64,000 bases of DNA from Cryobacterium adonitolivorans (GTDB lineage: Bacteria > Actinomycetota > Actinomycetes > Actinomycetales > Microbacteriaceae). Position numbers and translations under genes: made by a program. This document shows positions 8,626-18,021 of the stretch, piece by piece (within the stretch, counting starts at the first letter, position 1; each line of letters starts with the position of its first letter). The stretch is from positions 450 to 64,449 of the forward strand of contig NZ_SOFL01000053.1 of NCBI RefSeq assembly GCF_004402695.1, in the 5' to 3' direction. Below the pieces are notes generated by a model, which was given only the letters and a program-made list of their open reading frames with translations, ran no database searches and was not told the origin of the DNA.

Positions 8626-9774
8626 TCAGCCTCCGTTTGCCAGGCCGCGGACCGTGGCCACGGCCTCGCGCACACGGGCGGCAGCCTCGACGAGCTCCCC
8701 GGCCGTCGTGGTCGCCGACAGCGTGAATCGCACGGCCGTTTGGGCGAGGTCGCCGGGGATGCCGAGGGCGGTGAGCACGTGCGAGGGCTCGTCGCTACCC
8801 GCGGCGCAGGCCGACCCGCTCGAGCACACGATGTCGTGCCGCTCCAGTTCGAGCAGCACGGCCTCCCCGCTGGTGCCGGCGAACGTGAACGAGGCATTGC
8901 CGGGCAGCCGGTGCAGCGGATGCCCGGTGAGCCCAGCGCCCGGAGTGCTCTCGAGCACCGCCGTCACGAAACCGTCTCGCAGCTCGGCCAGGGCGGGCGC
9001 GAGCTCCCGCCGTTCGGCCTCGGCCAGGTCGAGGGCGACGGCCAGCCCCACGGCCCCGGCCACGTTCTCGGTGCCGCTGCGCTTGCCGCGCTCCTGGCCG
9101 CCGCCGTGCAGCACCGGTTCGACCTGCAGCCGACCGCGCAGGTACAGCGCGCCGACACCCTGCGGCGCGCCGAGTTTGTGCCCGGAAATGCTCAACGCGT
9201 CGACGCCGAGGTCGGCGACATTCAGCTCCAGCCAGCCGGCGGCCTGCACGGCGTCGGTGTGGAACGACACTCCGGCCGCGCGGGCGATCGCGGCGAGTTC
9301 ACGGATCGGCTGCACGGTGCCGATCTCATTGTTGGCGTAGTGCACGGTGACGAGGGTGGAGTCCGGCCGGATGACCCCGGCGAGTTCGGCGGGATCGACG
9401 CGGCCGGAGGCATCCGTGGCCAGCAGGGTGATCTCGAAGCCGTGCAGGCGGTGCAGGTAGTCGCAGGAGTCGAGCACGGCCTCGTGTTCGAGGGCGGTGG
9501 TGATGATGTGCCGGCCGTGCGGGGCGCCCAGCGCAAGGCCCTTCACCGCGAGGTTGTCGGCTTCGGTGCCGCCGCCGGTGATGGTGACCTCGCCGGGCCG
9601 GCAGCCGAACACTCCGGCGATGCGGGCGCGCGCGGCCTTCAGCGTGGCGGCGGCGGCCTCACCCACCCGGTGGTGGCTGGACGGGTTGCCGAAGCCGCGG
9701 GTCATGACCGGCCAGATGGCTTCGGCGACCTCGCGGCGGAGCGGTCTCGTCGCGGCGTTGTCGAGGTAGATCAT
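8626..9774 (-). CDS. nadS: Cysteine desulfurase of the NAD operon
   Basis: 382 residues, a class V PLP-dependent desulfurase of the NifS/IscS family. It starts MIYLDNAATRPL, has the PLP lysine in SGHKLGAPQG, and the catalytic cysteine in CSSGSACAAG. It would supply sulfur for the [4Fe-4S] cluster of quinolinate synthase NadA, encoded three genes upstream; IscS-like genes linked to nadABC are known in actinobacteria and Bacillus. It follows nadC by 34 bases on the same strand and is the last gene of the operon. A general role in Fe-S or tRNA sulfur supply cannot be excluded. Confidence 0.9.
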   Translation of the reverse strand: MIYLDNAATRPLRREVAEAIWPVMTRGFGNPSSHHRVGEAAAATLKAARARIAGVFGCRPGEVTITGGGTEADNLAVKGLALGAPHGRHIITTALEHEAVLDSCDYLHRLHGFEITLLATDASGRVDPAELAGVIRPDSTLVTVHYANNEIGTVQPIRELAAIARAAGVSFHTDAVQAAGWLELNVADLGVDALSISGHKLGAPQGVGALYLRGRLQVEPVLHGGGQERGKRSGTENVAGAVGLAVALDLAEAERRELAPALAELRDGFVTAVLESTPGAGLTGHPLHRLPGNASFTFAGTSGEAVLLELERHDIVCSSGSACAAGSDEPSHVLTALGIPGDLAQTAVRFTLSATTTAGELVEAAARVREAVATVRGLANGG

Positions 9775-9808
9775 GACGGCTCCTGGGCATGGATGGTCGG
9801 ATGGATGC

Positions 9809-10684
9809 TCAGGCCTGGGGGAACTCGGCGTCCGGCAGGATCACCACGTCCAGGCCCAGGTCAAGGGAGCGAACGCTGTGGGTGAGGGCGCCCACCGAGA
9901 TGACGTCGACGCCGGATTCGGCGATGCGGCGCACGGTGTGGAGCGAGACCCCACCGCTGGCCTCCACGATAGCCCGGCCGGCGACCAGACGCACGCCCTC
10001 GCGGAGGCTGTCGGCGTCGAAGTTGTCGAGCATGATCGTGTCGATGCCGGCCGCGAGCACCGGTTCGATCTGCTCGAGGGTGTCCACCTCCACCTCGAAG
10101 TGGGTGGTGTGCGAGAGCCTGGCGCGCACGGCCAGCAAGGCCTCGGTGATACCGATGCCGCCGGCGCTCAGCACGGCGAGGTGGTTGTCCTTGGCCATCA
10201 CGGCGTCGGAGAGGCTGAACCGGTGGTTGTGGCCGCCACCGTCGCGCACGGCTTGGCGTTCGAACGCGCGCAGGCCCGGTGTGGTCTTGCGGGTGTCGAC
10301 GATGCGGGCAGCGGTGCCGGTGGTCTCGGTCACATACTGCGCGGTGAGGGCAGCGATTCCGCTCATCCGCTGCACGAAGTTCAGGCCGATCCGTTCGGCC
10401 TGCAGGATGCCGCGGGCCGGGCCTGACGCCTCGGCAAGCAGGTCACCGGCAGCGAAGGTGGCGCCGTCGGTGACGTGCAGGTGCACGGAGATGCGCGGGT
10501 CCACCAGACGGAACGCGGCCGCGAAGATGGCGCCGCCGCTGAAGACGCCGGCTTCCCTGGCGACCAGCTGGGCGGTGGCGACGGCGTCGGCGGGGATCAG
10601 CATCTCGCTGGTCAGGTCGCCCCACGGGGCGTCCTCGTCGAGGGCGGCCCGCACGACGGTGTCGATGGCGTGAGTGGTCAGCAT
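9809..10684 (-). CDS. nadC: Quinolinate phosphoribosyltransferase NadC
   Basis: 291 residues. It makes nicotinate mononucleotide from quinolinate and PRPP, the third step of de novo NAD synthesis. Family landmarks visible are DTRKTTPGLRAFERQAV, GGGHNHRFSLSDAVMAKDNH, EVEVDTLEQ, MLDNF and EASGGV. The ATG at 10682-10684 overlaps the nadB stop (ATGCTGA), indicating translational coupling. The longer open frame to 10924 runs antisense-like through nadB and is rejected. Confidence 0.95.
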   Translation of the reverse strand: MLTTHAIDTVVRAALDEDAPWGDLTSEMLIPADAVATAQLVAREAGVFSGGAIFAAAFRLVDPRISVHLHVTDGATFAAGDLLAEASGPARGILQAERIGLNFVQRMSGIAALTAQYVTETTGTAARIVDTRKTTPGLRAFERQAVRDGGGHNHRFSLSDAVMAKDNHLAVLSAGGIGITEALLAVRARLSHTTHFEVEVDTLEQIEPVLAAGIDTIMLDNFDADSLREGVRLVAGRAIVEASGGVSLHTVRRIAESGVDVISVGALTHSVRSLDLGLDVVILPDAEFPQA

Positions 10685-12309
10685 GCGATGGCCTCCGAAG
10701 GCTGCGATGGAACGGTGACAAGAGGGCGGGTCAGCGATGACGGCCGGCGGGTGAAGCGCGGCCGGGCCAGCTCCGGCCGGCTGTCGGGGAAGTCGGCGCG
10801 GTGATGGGCGCCGCGGGATTCCTCGCGCGCCAGGGCCGCGGTCACGATGAGGCGGCCGAGGTCGAGCAGGTTGCCCGTCTCGAGCTCGGCGACGGTGGCC
10901 TCCGCCCGGTCGACGGCCCGCCAACCGGCCAGGGTCACGGCGGCACGGGTCAGGCCTGAACCTGACCGGTGCACACCCGCGGCCTCCCAGAGCTGCTCCT
11001 GCAGGGTGCTGCGGTCGACGAGCGTGCCTGCGTCATCCGCAGCGTTGCCGAATTCGGCGAGGATGTCGGTTTCGATGTCGTCGAACAGCGGCGGTCGTTG
11101 CTCCGGTTCACCGAGCGCGCGCACGGCCCGGTCGGCGAAGACCGCGGCTTCGAGCAACGAGTTGGAGGCCAGCCGGTTGGCACCGTGCGCTCCGGTGCGG
11201 GCCACCTCGCCCACGGCGTAGAGGCCCGACAGCGAGGCGCGGCCCCAGCCGTCGGTGGCGACGCCGCCCATCCAGTAGTGCGCGGCGGGAGCGACCGGGA
11301 TCGGTACGAGAGCCCAGTCCAGCCCGGCGGCGCGGCAGGCGGCCGTAATAGTGGGGAACCGGCTTTCGAGCAGATCGCGGCCGAGCCCGGTAGCGTCCAA
11401 CAGCACCGGCGCCCCGCCCTGCTTCTTCATCTGGGCGGCGATGCTGCGCGCCACGATGTCACGGGGCGCGAGCTCGGCATCCGGGTGGATGGCCGGCATG
11501 AACCGTTCACCGGTGCTGGTGAGCAGCACGGCGCCCTCGCCCCGCACGGCCTCCGAGACCAGCGGGGTGCCGGGAACCGCGAGCGCGGTGGGGTGGAACT
11601 GGTAGAACTCGACGTCGGCGATCGCCGCGCCGGCCCGCCAAGCGGCGGCAACACCGTCTCCCGTGGCGATGGCCGGGTTGGTCGTGTGCCGGTACAGCGC
11701 CCCCGCGCCGCCGGTGGCGAGGATCACGGCGTCGGCGGAGACCGTGTGCTGGGCGCCGCCGGGGCCGAGCAGGATCGCGCCGGTCACGCGGGGGGAGCCG
11801 GGGGTGTCGGCGAGGACCAGGTCGACGAGCATGGTGTGTTCGTGGATGGTGATCTGGTCGCCGCCGAGCGCGTGGGCGCGCTTGGCGCGCTCCTGCACCG
11901 TGGCCACCAGCGCGGTTTCGATGGCGGCGCCGGTGGCGTCGCCGCCGGCGTGCAGCACGCGCGACCTGGAGTGTGCGGCCTCGAGCCCGCGGGTGATGCC
12001 GGATTCGTCGCGGTCGAAGTCGACGCCGAACCGGATCAGGTCCCGGACCCGCGCCGGGCCTTCCTCGCAGAGCACTCGCACGGCGGCGGGGTCGCAGAGT
12101 CCGGCGCCGGCGCGCAGGGTGTCGAGGATGTGCGCGTCGGTGGAGTCGTCGGGGAACAGCGCCGCGGCGATGCCGCCCTGGGCGTAACGGGTGTTGCTGT
12201 CGGAGAGGGCGGCCTTGGTCACCAGGGTCACCCGGTGCCCGGCATCCGTCGCTCGCACCGCGGCGACCAGCCCGGCGAGGCCGCTACCGACAACCAGCAC
12301 GCGGGTCAT
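10678..12309 (-). CDS. nadB: L-aspartate oxidase NadB
   Basis: 543 residues. This FAD enzyme oxidises L-aspartate to iminoaspartate, feeding NadA. The N-terminal Rossmann FAD motif is VLVVGSGLAGLVAA (residues 4-17). Further landmarks are GGIAAAL, ATGGAGALYRHTTNP, EFYQFHPTAL, VSEAVRGEGAVL and MGGVATD...GLYAVGEVA (gapped). The helical C-terminal domain is complete. The start ATG lies 2 bases after the nadA stop. The open frame to 13134 extends antisense-like into nadA and is not coding. Confidence 0.95.
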   Translation of the reverse strand: MTRVLVVGSGLAGLVAAVRATDAGHRVTLVTKAALSDSNTRYAQGGIAAALFPDDSTDAHILDTLRAGAGLCDPAAVRVLCEEGPARVRDLIRFGVDFDRDESGITRGLEAAHSRSRVLHAGGDATGAAIETALVATVQERAKRAHALGGDQITIHEHTMLVDLVLADTPGSPRVTGAILLGPGGAQHTVSADAVILATGGAGALYRHTTNPAIATGDGVAAAWRAGAAIADVEFYQFHPTALAVPGTPLVSEAVRGEGAVLLTSTGERFMPAIHPDAELAPRDIVARSIAAQMKKQGGAPVLLDATGLGRDLLESRFPTITAACRAAGLDWALVPIPVAPAAHYWMGGVATDGWGRASLSGLYAVGEVARTGAHGANRLASNSLLEAAVFADRAVRALGEPEQRPPLFDDIETDILAEFGNAADDAGTLVDRSTLQEQLWEAAGVHRSGSGLTRAAVTLAGWRAVDRAEATVAELETGNLLDLGRLIVTAALAREESRGAHHRADFPDSRPELARPRFTRRPSSLTRPLVTVPSQPSEAIAC

Positions 12310-12311
12310 GG

Positions 12312-13643
12312 TCAGGCCCCGGTCACGACGGGGACGACGGAGCCGGCCGCGGGCGGCTTGGCCGCGAGCATCCGTTCGAGCGCCACCCTGGCGTGCCCGG
12401 CGACGTCGTCGGCGACCGTGATGCGGTTGAGCACTTCGGCCGGCACTCCGTCGCCGCCCACGAGGGCTTCGAGCACCCAGGCCAGGTAGCCGGAGTGGAT
12501 GCGGTACATGGTGGAGCACGGGCAGACCACCGGGTCGAGGCAGAAGATGGTGTGCTGCGGGTACTGGGCGGCGAGGCGCTGCACGAGGTTGATCTCGGTG
12601 CCGATCGCGAACGTCGACGCGGCAGGTGCCGCCGCGATGGCCTTGGCGATGTAGTCGGTGGAGCCGTATTCGTCGGCCGCGTCCACGACCGCCATCGGGC
12701 ACTCGGGGTGCACGATCACTCGCACACCGGGGTGGTCGACGCGTGCGGTCTCGATCTGGTCGACGGTGAAGCGTCGGTGCACGCTGCAGAAGCCGTGCCA
12801 GAGGATCACCCGCGAGTCTTCGAGCTCGGTCTCGGTGTTGCCGCCGAGGGCCTTGCGCGGATTCCACATCGGCATCTGCTCGAGGGGCACGCCCATGGCC
12901 TTGGCGGTGTTGCGGCCCAGGTGCTGGTCGGGAAAGAACAGCACCCGCTGGCCGCGTTCGAAGGCCCACTCGAGCACGGTCTCGGCGTTCGAGGAGGTGC
13001 AGACGATGCCGCCGTGCTCGCCGCAGAAGCCCTTGAGCGCTGCCGAGGAGTTCATGTAGGTGACCGGGATGACGGGAACGCGGCCGTCGGCATCCGGTCC
13101 GGTGCCGTAGAGCTCTTCGAGCTGCTCCCAACACTCGGTGACGGAGTCAATGTCGGCCATGTCGGCCATCGAACAGCCGGCGGCGAGGTTGGGCAGGATC
13201 ACGGCCTGCTCGGGACGGGAGAGCAGGTCGGCGGTCTCGGCCATGAAGTGCACGCCGCAGAACACGATGGCTTCGGCATCCGGCCGGCTCTGGGTCGCGA
13301 CGGCGAGTTGGAAGGAGTCGCCGATGAAGTCGGCGTGCTGCAGCACCTCTTCGCGCTGGTAGAAGTGGCCGAGCACCACGACACGGTCGCCCAGGGTGGC
13401 CTTGGCGGCGCGAATCCAATCGCCGAGTTCGCCGTTCGACGCGGTGCGGTAGCGGGCGGGCAGCTCACCCTGGCGGGGGGAGCCGGTGGGAATGACATCG
13501 CCCATCGATGAGCCGGGCCCGTAGCCGGGGTCCTTGGCGTCGAAGTACCACGGGTCCACCGCGAGGTCCGGGGTGCAGGTGCTGCCGGCAGATTCGCCCG
13601 TGCTGATCAGGCGGATGGTGCGGTCGACCGATGCGGTGGTCAT
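12312..13643 (-). CDS. nadA: Quinolinate synthase NadA
   Basis: 443 residues. It condenses iminoaspartate with dihydroxyacetone phosphate to quinolinate and needs a [4Fe-4S] cluster. Visible motifs are LGHFYQREEV, the cluster cysteines in NLAAGCSMADM, MNSSAALKGFCGE, and VHPECP and CPCSTM further on. It has the longer N-terminal extension usual in actinobacteria. The start overlaps the nrtR stop by four bases (ATGA type). Confidence 0.95.
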   Translation of the reverse strand: MTTASVDRTIRLISTGESAGSTCTPDLAVDPWYFDAKDPGYGPGSSMGDVIPTGSPRQGELPARYRTASNGELGDWIRAAKATLGDRVVVLGHFYQREEVLQHADFIGDSFQLAVATQSRPDAEAIVFCGVHFMAETADLLSRPEQAVILPNLAAGCSMADMADIDSVTECWEQLEELYGTGPDADGRVPVIPVTYMNSSAALKGFCGEHGGIVCTSSNAETVLEWAFERGQRVLFFPDQHLGRNTAKAMGVPLEQMPMWNPRKALGGNTETELEDSRVILWHGFCSVHRRFTVDQIETARVDHPGVRVIVHPECPMAVVDAADEYGSTDYIAKAIAAAPAASTFAIGTEINLVQRLAAQYPQHTIFCLDPVVCPCSTMYRIHSGYLAWVLEALVGGDGVPAEVLNRITVADDVAGHARVALERMLAAKPPAAGSVVPVVTGA

Positions 13644-14383
13644 GTCGTGCTCCTCGGGTAGTGCAGGGTGGATTGAAGGGGAGTCTCTGGCCAGCCGACC
13701 GTGGAGCCCAGGGGGCCCTGTTCGGCAAGGGAGTGGGAATCGTTGTAGCGGTAGAGCCGTGGGGGCCGGTGCGGTACCCCGGCCAGGCGGAGCCCGGTGT
13801 CAACCACGGTTCCGGACGACTCGATCATGCGGCGGAAATTCGCCGGGTCTAGCGCTCGGCGCAGGACCGCCTCGTGCACGTCGCGCAGCTGGGCGAGGGT
13901 GAACGTCTCGCCCAGGAAAGCGTGCGCGATGCGGGAGTATTCCACCTTGGTACGCAGGCGCCAGAGCGCGTATTCGACGATGCGGTTGTGGTCGAACGCG
14001 AGCTCAGGGAGCCGGTCGGCCGGGAACCACTGCACATTCTCGTCGACGGCAGCAAGGTCGGCCTCGGTGGACTGCACCAGAGCCCAATACACGATCGAGA
14101 CGACGCGGCTGCCGGGGGAGCGGCTGAGGTCGCCGAAGGTGTACAGCTGCTCGAGGTACTTGGGGGAGAGGCCAGTGGTCTCGCGCAGGGTGCTGGCCGC
14201 GGCGGCGGAGAGCTCCTCCTCGGGCGGCAGCCAACCGCCCGGCAGCGCCCACAGGCCCAGGTACGGGTCCCGGGTGCGGCGAACCAGGGGAAGCCAGAGC
14301 GTCATGAAACCGGATTCGATGTCGGGCCGGAGAGCGAAAATGACCGTCGAAACCGCCAGCACGGGCGGGTGTGGATCGGTCAT
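13640..14383 (-). CDS. nrtR: NrtR-family NAD-responsive repressor (Nudix plus winged helix)
   Basis: 247 residues. The N-terminal Nudix-like domain (about 8-150) has a degenerate Nudix box, GGWLPPEEELSAAAASTLRETTGL: the REx2EE catalytic glutamates are replaced (RETTGL), as expected for a ligand sensor. The C-terminal winged-helix part (FTLAQLRDVHEAVLRRALDPANFRR, gapped) is typical of NrtR regulators that bind ADP-ribose. It is the first gene of the nadABC operon, so autoregulation of the operon in response to NAD-derived ADP-ribose is the likely role. The start has AAAGGGA upstream. Confidence 0.9.
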   Translation of the reverse strand: MTDPHPPVLAVSTVIFALRPDIESGFMTLWLPLVRRTRDPYLGLWALPGGWLPPEEELSAAAASTLRETTGLSPKYLEQLYTFGDLSRSPGSRVVSIVYWALVQSTEADLAAVDENVQWFPADRLPELAFDHNRIVEYALWRLRTKVEYSRIAHAFLGETFTLAQLRDVHEAVLRRALDPANFRRMIESSGTVVDTGLRLAGVPHRPPRLYRYNDSHSLAEQGPLGSTVGWPETPLQSTLHYPRSTT

Positions 14384-14404
14384 CGGGGCATCCCTTTAGT
14401 AAAG

Positions 14405-14415
14405 GTCAATGTGAC
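14405..14415. promoter_or_regulatory. Candidate NrtR operator upstream of the nad operon
   Basis: GTCA-ATG-TGAC, a perfect 4+4 dyad 22 bases upstream of the nrtR start, within an AT-richer stretch (TTAGTAAAGG...ACTCTAACG). Position fits an autoregulatory operator. The match to a known NrtR consensus is not established. Confidence 0.3.
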
Positions 14416-14511
14416 TCTAACGTGAGGTCCATCATATAGTCATCCTGACCAGAAGTAGCAACCCGTGGGTAAACGTGCAGGTTCACGTGTGCGGCCTTGG
14501 CCAGGTCTGCC

Positions 14512-15891
14512 TCAGTTGACGTGCCGTGGCAGCCGGATCTCGACCGCGAGTCCGCTGCCGGTGTTGCGCAGTATTACGGCGCCGTGGGCCCGCTCGACGA
14601 TGGCATGCACGATCGCCAGTCCGAGGCCTGATCCTCCGGAGCTGCTTGACCGGGAGTTGTCCGGCCGGGAGAACCTGTCGAAGGCCAGGGGGATGAACGA
14701 TTCGGGAAGACCGGGGCCGGTGTCGACGACGGTGATCAGCGCTCCGGAGCCTGAGCGGGTGAGCGAGACCGTGACGCCGCCGTGGCCCGACATCGCCGTG
14801 ATGGCATTCGAGATGAGGTTGTCGAGGAGCTGGCCCATGTTGGTGGTCGAGATGCCGTAGCGCCCCTCGGGATCGTCGCCGTCGATGCGGTAGACGACCT
14901 CGAGGTCATGGCCGTCCCTCACCACCCGAGCCCGGTCGACCGATGCCGTGACCTCGTCTACCAGGCCGGTCCAGTCGGTCTCGGGCGGCGACTGCTCGCT
15001 TTCCAGTTTGCTCAGCTCGAGCAGGTTGGTCGCCAGCCGGCTCAAGCGCCCGGCGGTCGCCGACGCTTCGCGGATGTCGCGCTCGAGGGCTGGAGCGTCG
15101 CCGGAGTCGAGATGGGCCAGTTCGAGCTGCGCCTGAAGCACCGCCAGCGGGGTGCGCAGTTCGTGGCTCGCGTCCGACACGATCTGTTTTTCGCGGTCAA
15201 CGCCGCGCCGGAGCCTTTCGATGAAGTCGTTGAGGGTGCGGGCGAGCTGGCTGACCTCGTCCTTGCCGGCCGGCACCCGCAGGTGGGCCGAGGATCCTGT
15301 CGTGCTCAGGGTCTCAGCTTCCTCACGCAGGCGGGTCACCGGGCGCAGCGCCGCGCCGGTGAGAAGCCAGGAGGCCAGTCCGAATCCGGCGGTGAGGATC
15401 AGGGTGCCCAACGTCAGGACCCCGGTGAGCTCGTCGAGAAGCAAGGTGGGGGCCTGCTGGCTGCGGGCGGCGATGATGATCCAGTCGCCGGATTCCGAGC
15501 TCACTGGCGTCGCCGAGACCAGGTAGGTGGCGGCGGGGGTGTTCACGGTCTGCGGCTCGCCGCCAATTTCGGTCAGGGCGTCGATCTGCCGATCCAGGCT
15601 GCGCGGCAGCGACGATTTACGCACGGTCCCGGTCGGGTCGACGATGGCGAGCAGCTGGCCCTCGCTCGGGCTCTGGATGGCCTCGGTGGGGTTCGTCGCG
15701 AGCTGGCTGAGCAGGGACTCGGCGTCATTGCGCAACATCGTCTCGTTGGTCTCCGTGAGAATCGACTGCACCTCGAGGCGGAAGAAGAACGCGGCGGTGC
15801 TGAACAGCAAGGTCGCGACGAGGAGGCTTCCCACGGTGATGCGCGCGCGGATCGACAGCGCAGGCAACCAGTGGCCACGCGGATGATTCAC
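14512..15891 (-). CDS. Sensor histidine kinase
   Basis: 459 residues. Two transmembrane helices (about 18-38 and 155-180) flank an extracytoplasmic sensor region of about 115 residues. HAMP follows, then the dimerisation box SDASHELRTPLAVLQ with the phospho-His near residue 238. The ATPase domain has an N box (LLDNLISNAITAM), G1 (DTGPGL) and G2 (GGSGLGLAIV). It starts 13 bases after the response regulator stop and is cotranscribed with it. The layout resembles MprB/TcrY-type envelope stress kinases, but the stimulus is unknown. Confidence 0.92.
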   Translation of the reverse strand: MNHPRGHWLPALSIRARITVGSLLVATLLFSTAAFFFRLEVQSILTETNETMLRNDAESLLSQLATNPTEAIQSPSEGQLLAIVDPTGTVRKSSLPRSLDRQIDALTEIGGEPQTVNTPAATYLVSATPVSSESGDWIIIAARSQQAPTLLLDELTGVLTLGTLILTAGFGLASWLLTGAALRPVTRLREEAETLSTTGSSAHLRVPAGKDEVSQLARTLNDFIERLRRGVDREKQIVSDASHELRTPLAVLQAQLELAHLDSGDAPALERDIREASATAGRLSRLATNLLELSKLESEQSPPETDWTGLVDEVTASVDRARVVRDGHDLEVVYRIDGDDPEGRYGISTTNMGQLLDNLISNAITAMSGHGGVTVSLTRSGSGALITVVDTGPGLPESFIPLAFDRFSRPDNSRSSSSGGSGLGLAIVHAIVERAHGAVILRNTGSGLAVEIRLPRHVN

Positions 15892-15904
15892 CGGGAGGGC
15901 CGCC

Positions 15905-16579
15905 TCATTCGGCGAGCTCCACGGCGTAGCCGGTGCCGCGCACGGTGACGATGCGCACGCCGGCGGCCTCGGTGTCGATCTTGCGGCGCAGGTAGCTGAT
16001 GTACTGGTCGACGATGTTGGGGTCGATGTGGTTGGTGCCGTTCCAGATCTCTTCGAGGATGGTGGTGCGGTCCACGGTGGTGCCGGCCCTGCTGCAAAGC
16101 AGTCGAAGCAGCGCCACCTCCTTGGGGCTCATCGACACCGCACGCCCGGCGACGGTCACCCGCAGGTCGCGTGAGTCCAGCACGATGTTGCCGATCTCCA
16201 CGGTCGCCGGGGCGCCCATCGATCGGCGGCGCAGCAGGGCCCGCACCCGCGCGGAGAGTTCGGCGAACGCAAACGGCTTGGTGAGGTAGTCATCGGCCCC
16301 GCTGTCCAGGCCGAAAACCCTGTCGTCGACGGTGTCGCGTGCGGTGAGCAGAAGCACGGGCATGGTGTTGCCCGACTCGCGGATGCGCCGGCAGATCTCG
16401 AAACCCGACATCTGCGGCAGCATCACATCAATGGCGGCGAGGCTGAAACCGTCCCCGGCGATGGCGATGAGCGCGTCGATGCCGGTGGAGACCCGTGCGG
16501 TCTCGTAGCCTTCGGCCTGCAGTCCGCGTTCGATGAGAGCGCCCATCTGGTCATCGTCCTCCACGACCAAGATCTTCAT
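15905..16579 (-). CDS. OmpR-family response regulator
   Basis: 224 residues. Receiver domain 1-115 with the acidic pair EDDD, phosphoacceptor Asp in AAIDVMLPQ and Lys in LTKPF. The C-terminal OmpR winged helix (about 128-222) has PKEVALLRLLCSRAG and YISYLRRKI...VRGTGYAVE (gapped). It is the first gene of the two-component operon and is divergent from the nitrilase-type gene, with about 100 bases between them. Confidence 0.93.
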   Translation of the reverse strand: MKILVVEDDDQMGALIERGLQAEGYETARVSTGIDALIAIAGDGFSLAAIDVMLPQMSGFEICRRIRESGNTMPVLLLTARDTVDDRVFGLDSGADDYLTKPFAFAELSARVRALLRRRSMGAPATVEIGNIVLDSRDLRVTVAGRAVSMSPKEVALLRLLCSRAGTTVDRTTILEEIWNGTNHIDPNIVDQYISYLRRKIDTEAAGVRIVTVRGTGYAVELAE

Positions 16580-16683
16580 CCGTCACCCTTCGCTCACATC
16601 AGGATCTCATGCTGACACGTTGCGGGACGCTTCGCTCGCGACCTGCCGCCGGCAGGCTGGGAAGCCGCCGCTAGGCTGGCGGC

Positions 16684-17505
16684 ATGGTGGATGCGCGCGC
16701 GCGAGACGAACTCGGGGTGGCCGTGGCGCAGTTCGCGCCCGGCGCCGATCAGGCGGCGAACCTGGCCGTGATGCGCTCGCTGGCCGGCACCGCCGTGGCG
16801 CGTGGTGCCGGCATCGTGGTGTTCCCCGAGTACTCGTCATTCTTCGAGACCCGGTTGGGCGACGCATCCATTGCCGCCGCCGAACCGCTCGACGGGCCGT
16901 TCGTGGCCGCGTTGGGGCGACTGGCCGCCGATCTGGATGTGCACCTCGTGGCCGGCATGCTCGAGCGCACCGCCGACCCGGATCGGGTGCAGAACACTCT
17001 CGTCGCCGTCGACCCCGCCGGGCAGATCGTGGCGCGTTACCGCAAGCTGCACCTCTACGACGCGTTCGGTTCACGAGAATCCGACCGGGTGCTCGCCGGT
17101 GTCATCGAAGCGCCGGAGACCTTCGACGTTGCCGGTCTCACCGTGGGCCTGCAGACCTGTTACGACATCAGATTCCCCGAGGTGACCCGCCGTCTGGTCG
17201 ATGCCGGCGCCGACCTCGTGCTGGTGCCCGCGGAGTGGGTGCGCGGACCGCTCAAGGAGCAGCACTGGCGCACCCTGGTCACGGCGCGGGCGCTCGAGAA
17301 CACCGTCTATGTCGCCGCCGCCGACCATGCGCCGCCAAGCGGCGTCGGTGCGAGCATGGTGGTCGACCCGATGGGGGTCGAACTGGTCACGATCGGTGAG
17401 ACCACGGATGTCGCCGTCGGCTGGATCTCGACCGCCAGGCTCGCCGAGGTGCGGAGGGTCAACCCCGGCCTTGCCCTGCGCCGCTTCGGCACGGTGCCCA
17501 TTTAA
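16684..17505 (+). CDS. Carbon-nitrogen hydrolase (nitrilase superfamily)
   Basis: 273 residues with the full catalytic triad: Glu in VFPEYSSF, Lys in YRKLHLYDAF and Cys in LQTCYDIRFPE. It would hydrolyse an amide or carbamoyl bond in a small molecule. The YRKLHLYDAFG and RFPE contexts resemble the Nit2/omega-amidase or deaminated-glutathione amidase branch. Substrate is not certain. It stands alone, divergent from the two-component system. Confidence 0.88.
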   Translation: MVDARARDELGVAVAQFAPGADQAANLAVMRSLAGTAVARGAGIVVFPEYSSFFETRLGDASIAAAEPLDGPFVAALGRLAADLDVHLVAGMLERTADPDRVQNTLVAVDPAGQIVARYRKLHLYDAFGSRESDRVLAGVIEAPETFDVAGLTVGLQTCYDIRFPEVTRRLVDAGADLVLVPAEWVRGPLKEQHWRTLVTARALENTVYVAAADHAPPSGVGASMVVDPMGVELVTIGETTDVAVGWISTARLAEVRRVNPGLALRRFGTVPI

Positions 17506-17542
17506 GCGCTGTGCCCATCGAAGCGCTGTGCCATTAATGCCC

Positions 17543-17929
17543 CTACTCGGGCGCGGCCACCGACAACTTCGGCATCGCGGAGGCCGATTTCACCGCGAAC
17601 GACGCATCCATGCCACCCGCGTGGCTGGATTCGATGCAGCGTTCTTCGCTCGTCGCGATGAGCCCCTGCGAGCTGTTGGCCGAACGAGTCAACTGCGCGA
17701 TCCACTCCGGGTTGAGAGTGGGCGTGTGGCCGCCGGTGAACTTGAAGTACAGCGGTATGGCCGGATTCATCCACGCCGAGCTGCGGCCATCGCCGACCTC
17801 TACGGCGTTGCGCCAAGAGAACAAGAAGCTCTCGCCTCGGCGGAGTTTTTGCACGATCACGACTTGCAGATGCGTCAGGATCCTGTCGTCAAATTCAACG
17901 ACGACCCGGTCATAGGACAGGGTGCCCAT
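17543..17929 (-). CDS. DUF7882-type small protein
   Basis: 128 residues. It begins MGTLSYDRVVVEFDDRILTHLQ, followed by KLRRGESFLFSW and GDGRSSAWMNPAIPLYFKFTGG. This pattern is a recurrent Microbacteriaceae small protein (sometimes mis-annotated as ATP-dependent DNA ligase). The C-terminal third is variable. Function is unknown. No ribosome binding site of note is seen. Confidence 0.75.
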   Translation of the reverse strand: MGTLSYDRVVVEFDDRILTHLQVVIVQKLRRGESFLFSWRNAVEVGDGRSSAWMNPAIPLYFKFTGGHTPTLNPEWIAQLTRSANSSQGLIATSEERCIESSHAGGMDASFAVKSASAMPKLSVAAPE

Positions 17930-18021
17930 GAGTATTCACGTTCACTTCCAGATTGCCACGCACGGTGCCGGGAACGGGTGAAAGCGATGATGGGACACTG
18001 ACAGAAGAACCGGAGAATTCC

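Noticed and set aside
8511-8897. Longer N-terminus of AdhE
   Set aside because: The added residues are Arg/Pro/Ser-rich shadow sequence antisense or out of frame to the desulfurase; AGGAGGA precedes the ATG at 8510.
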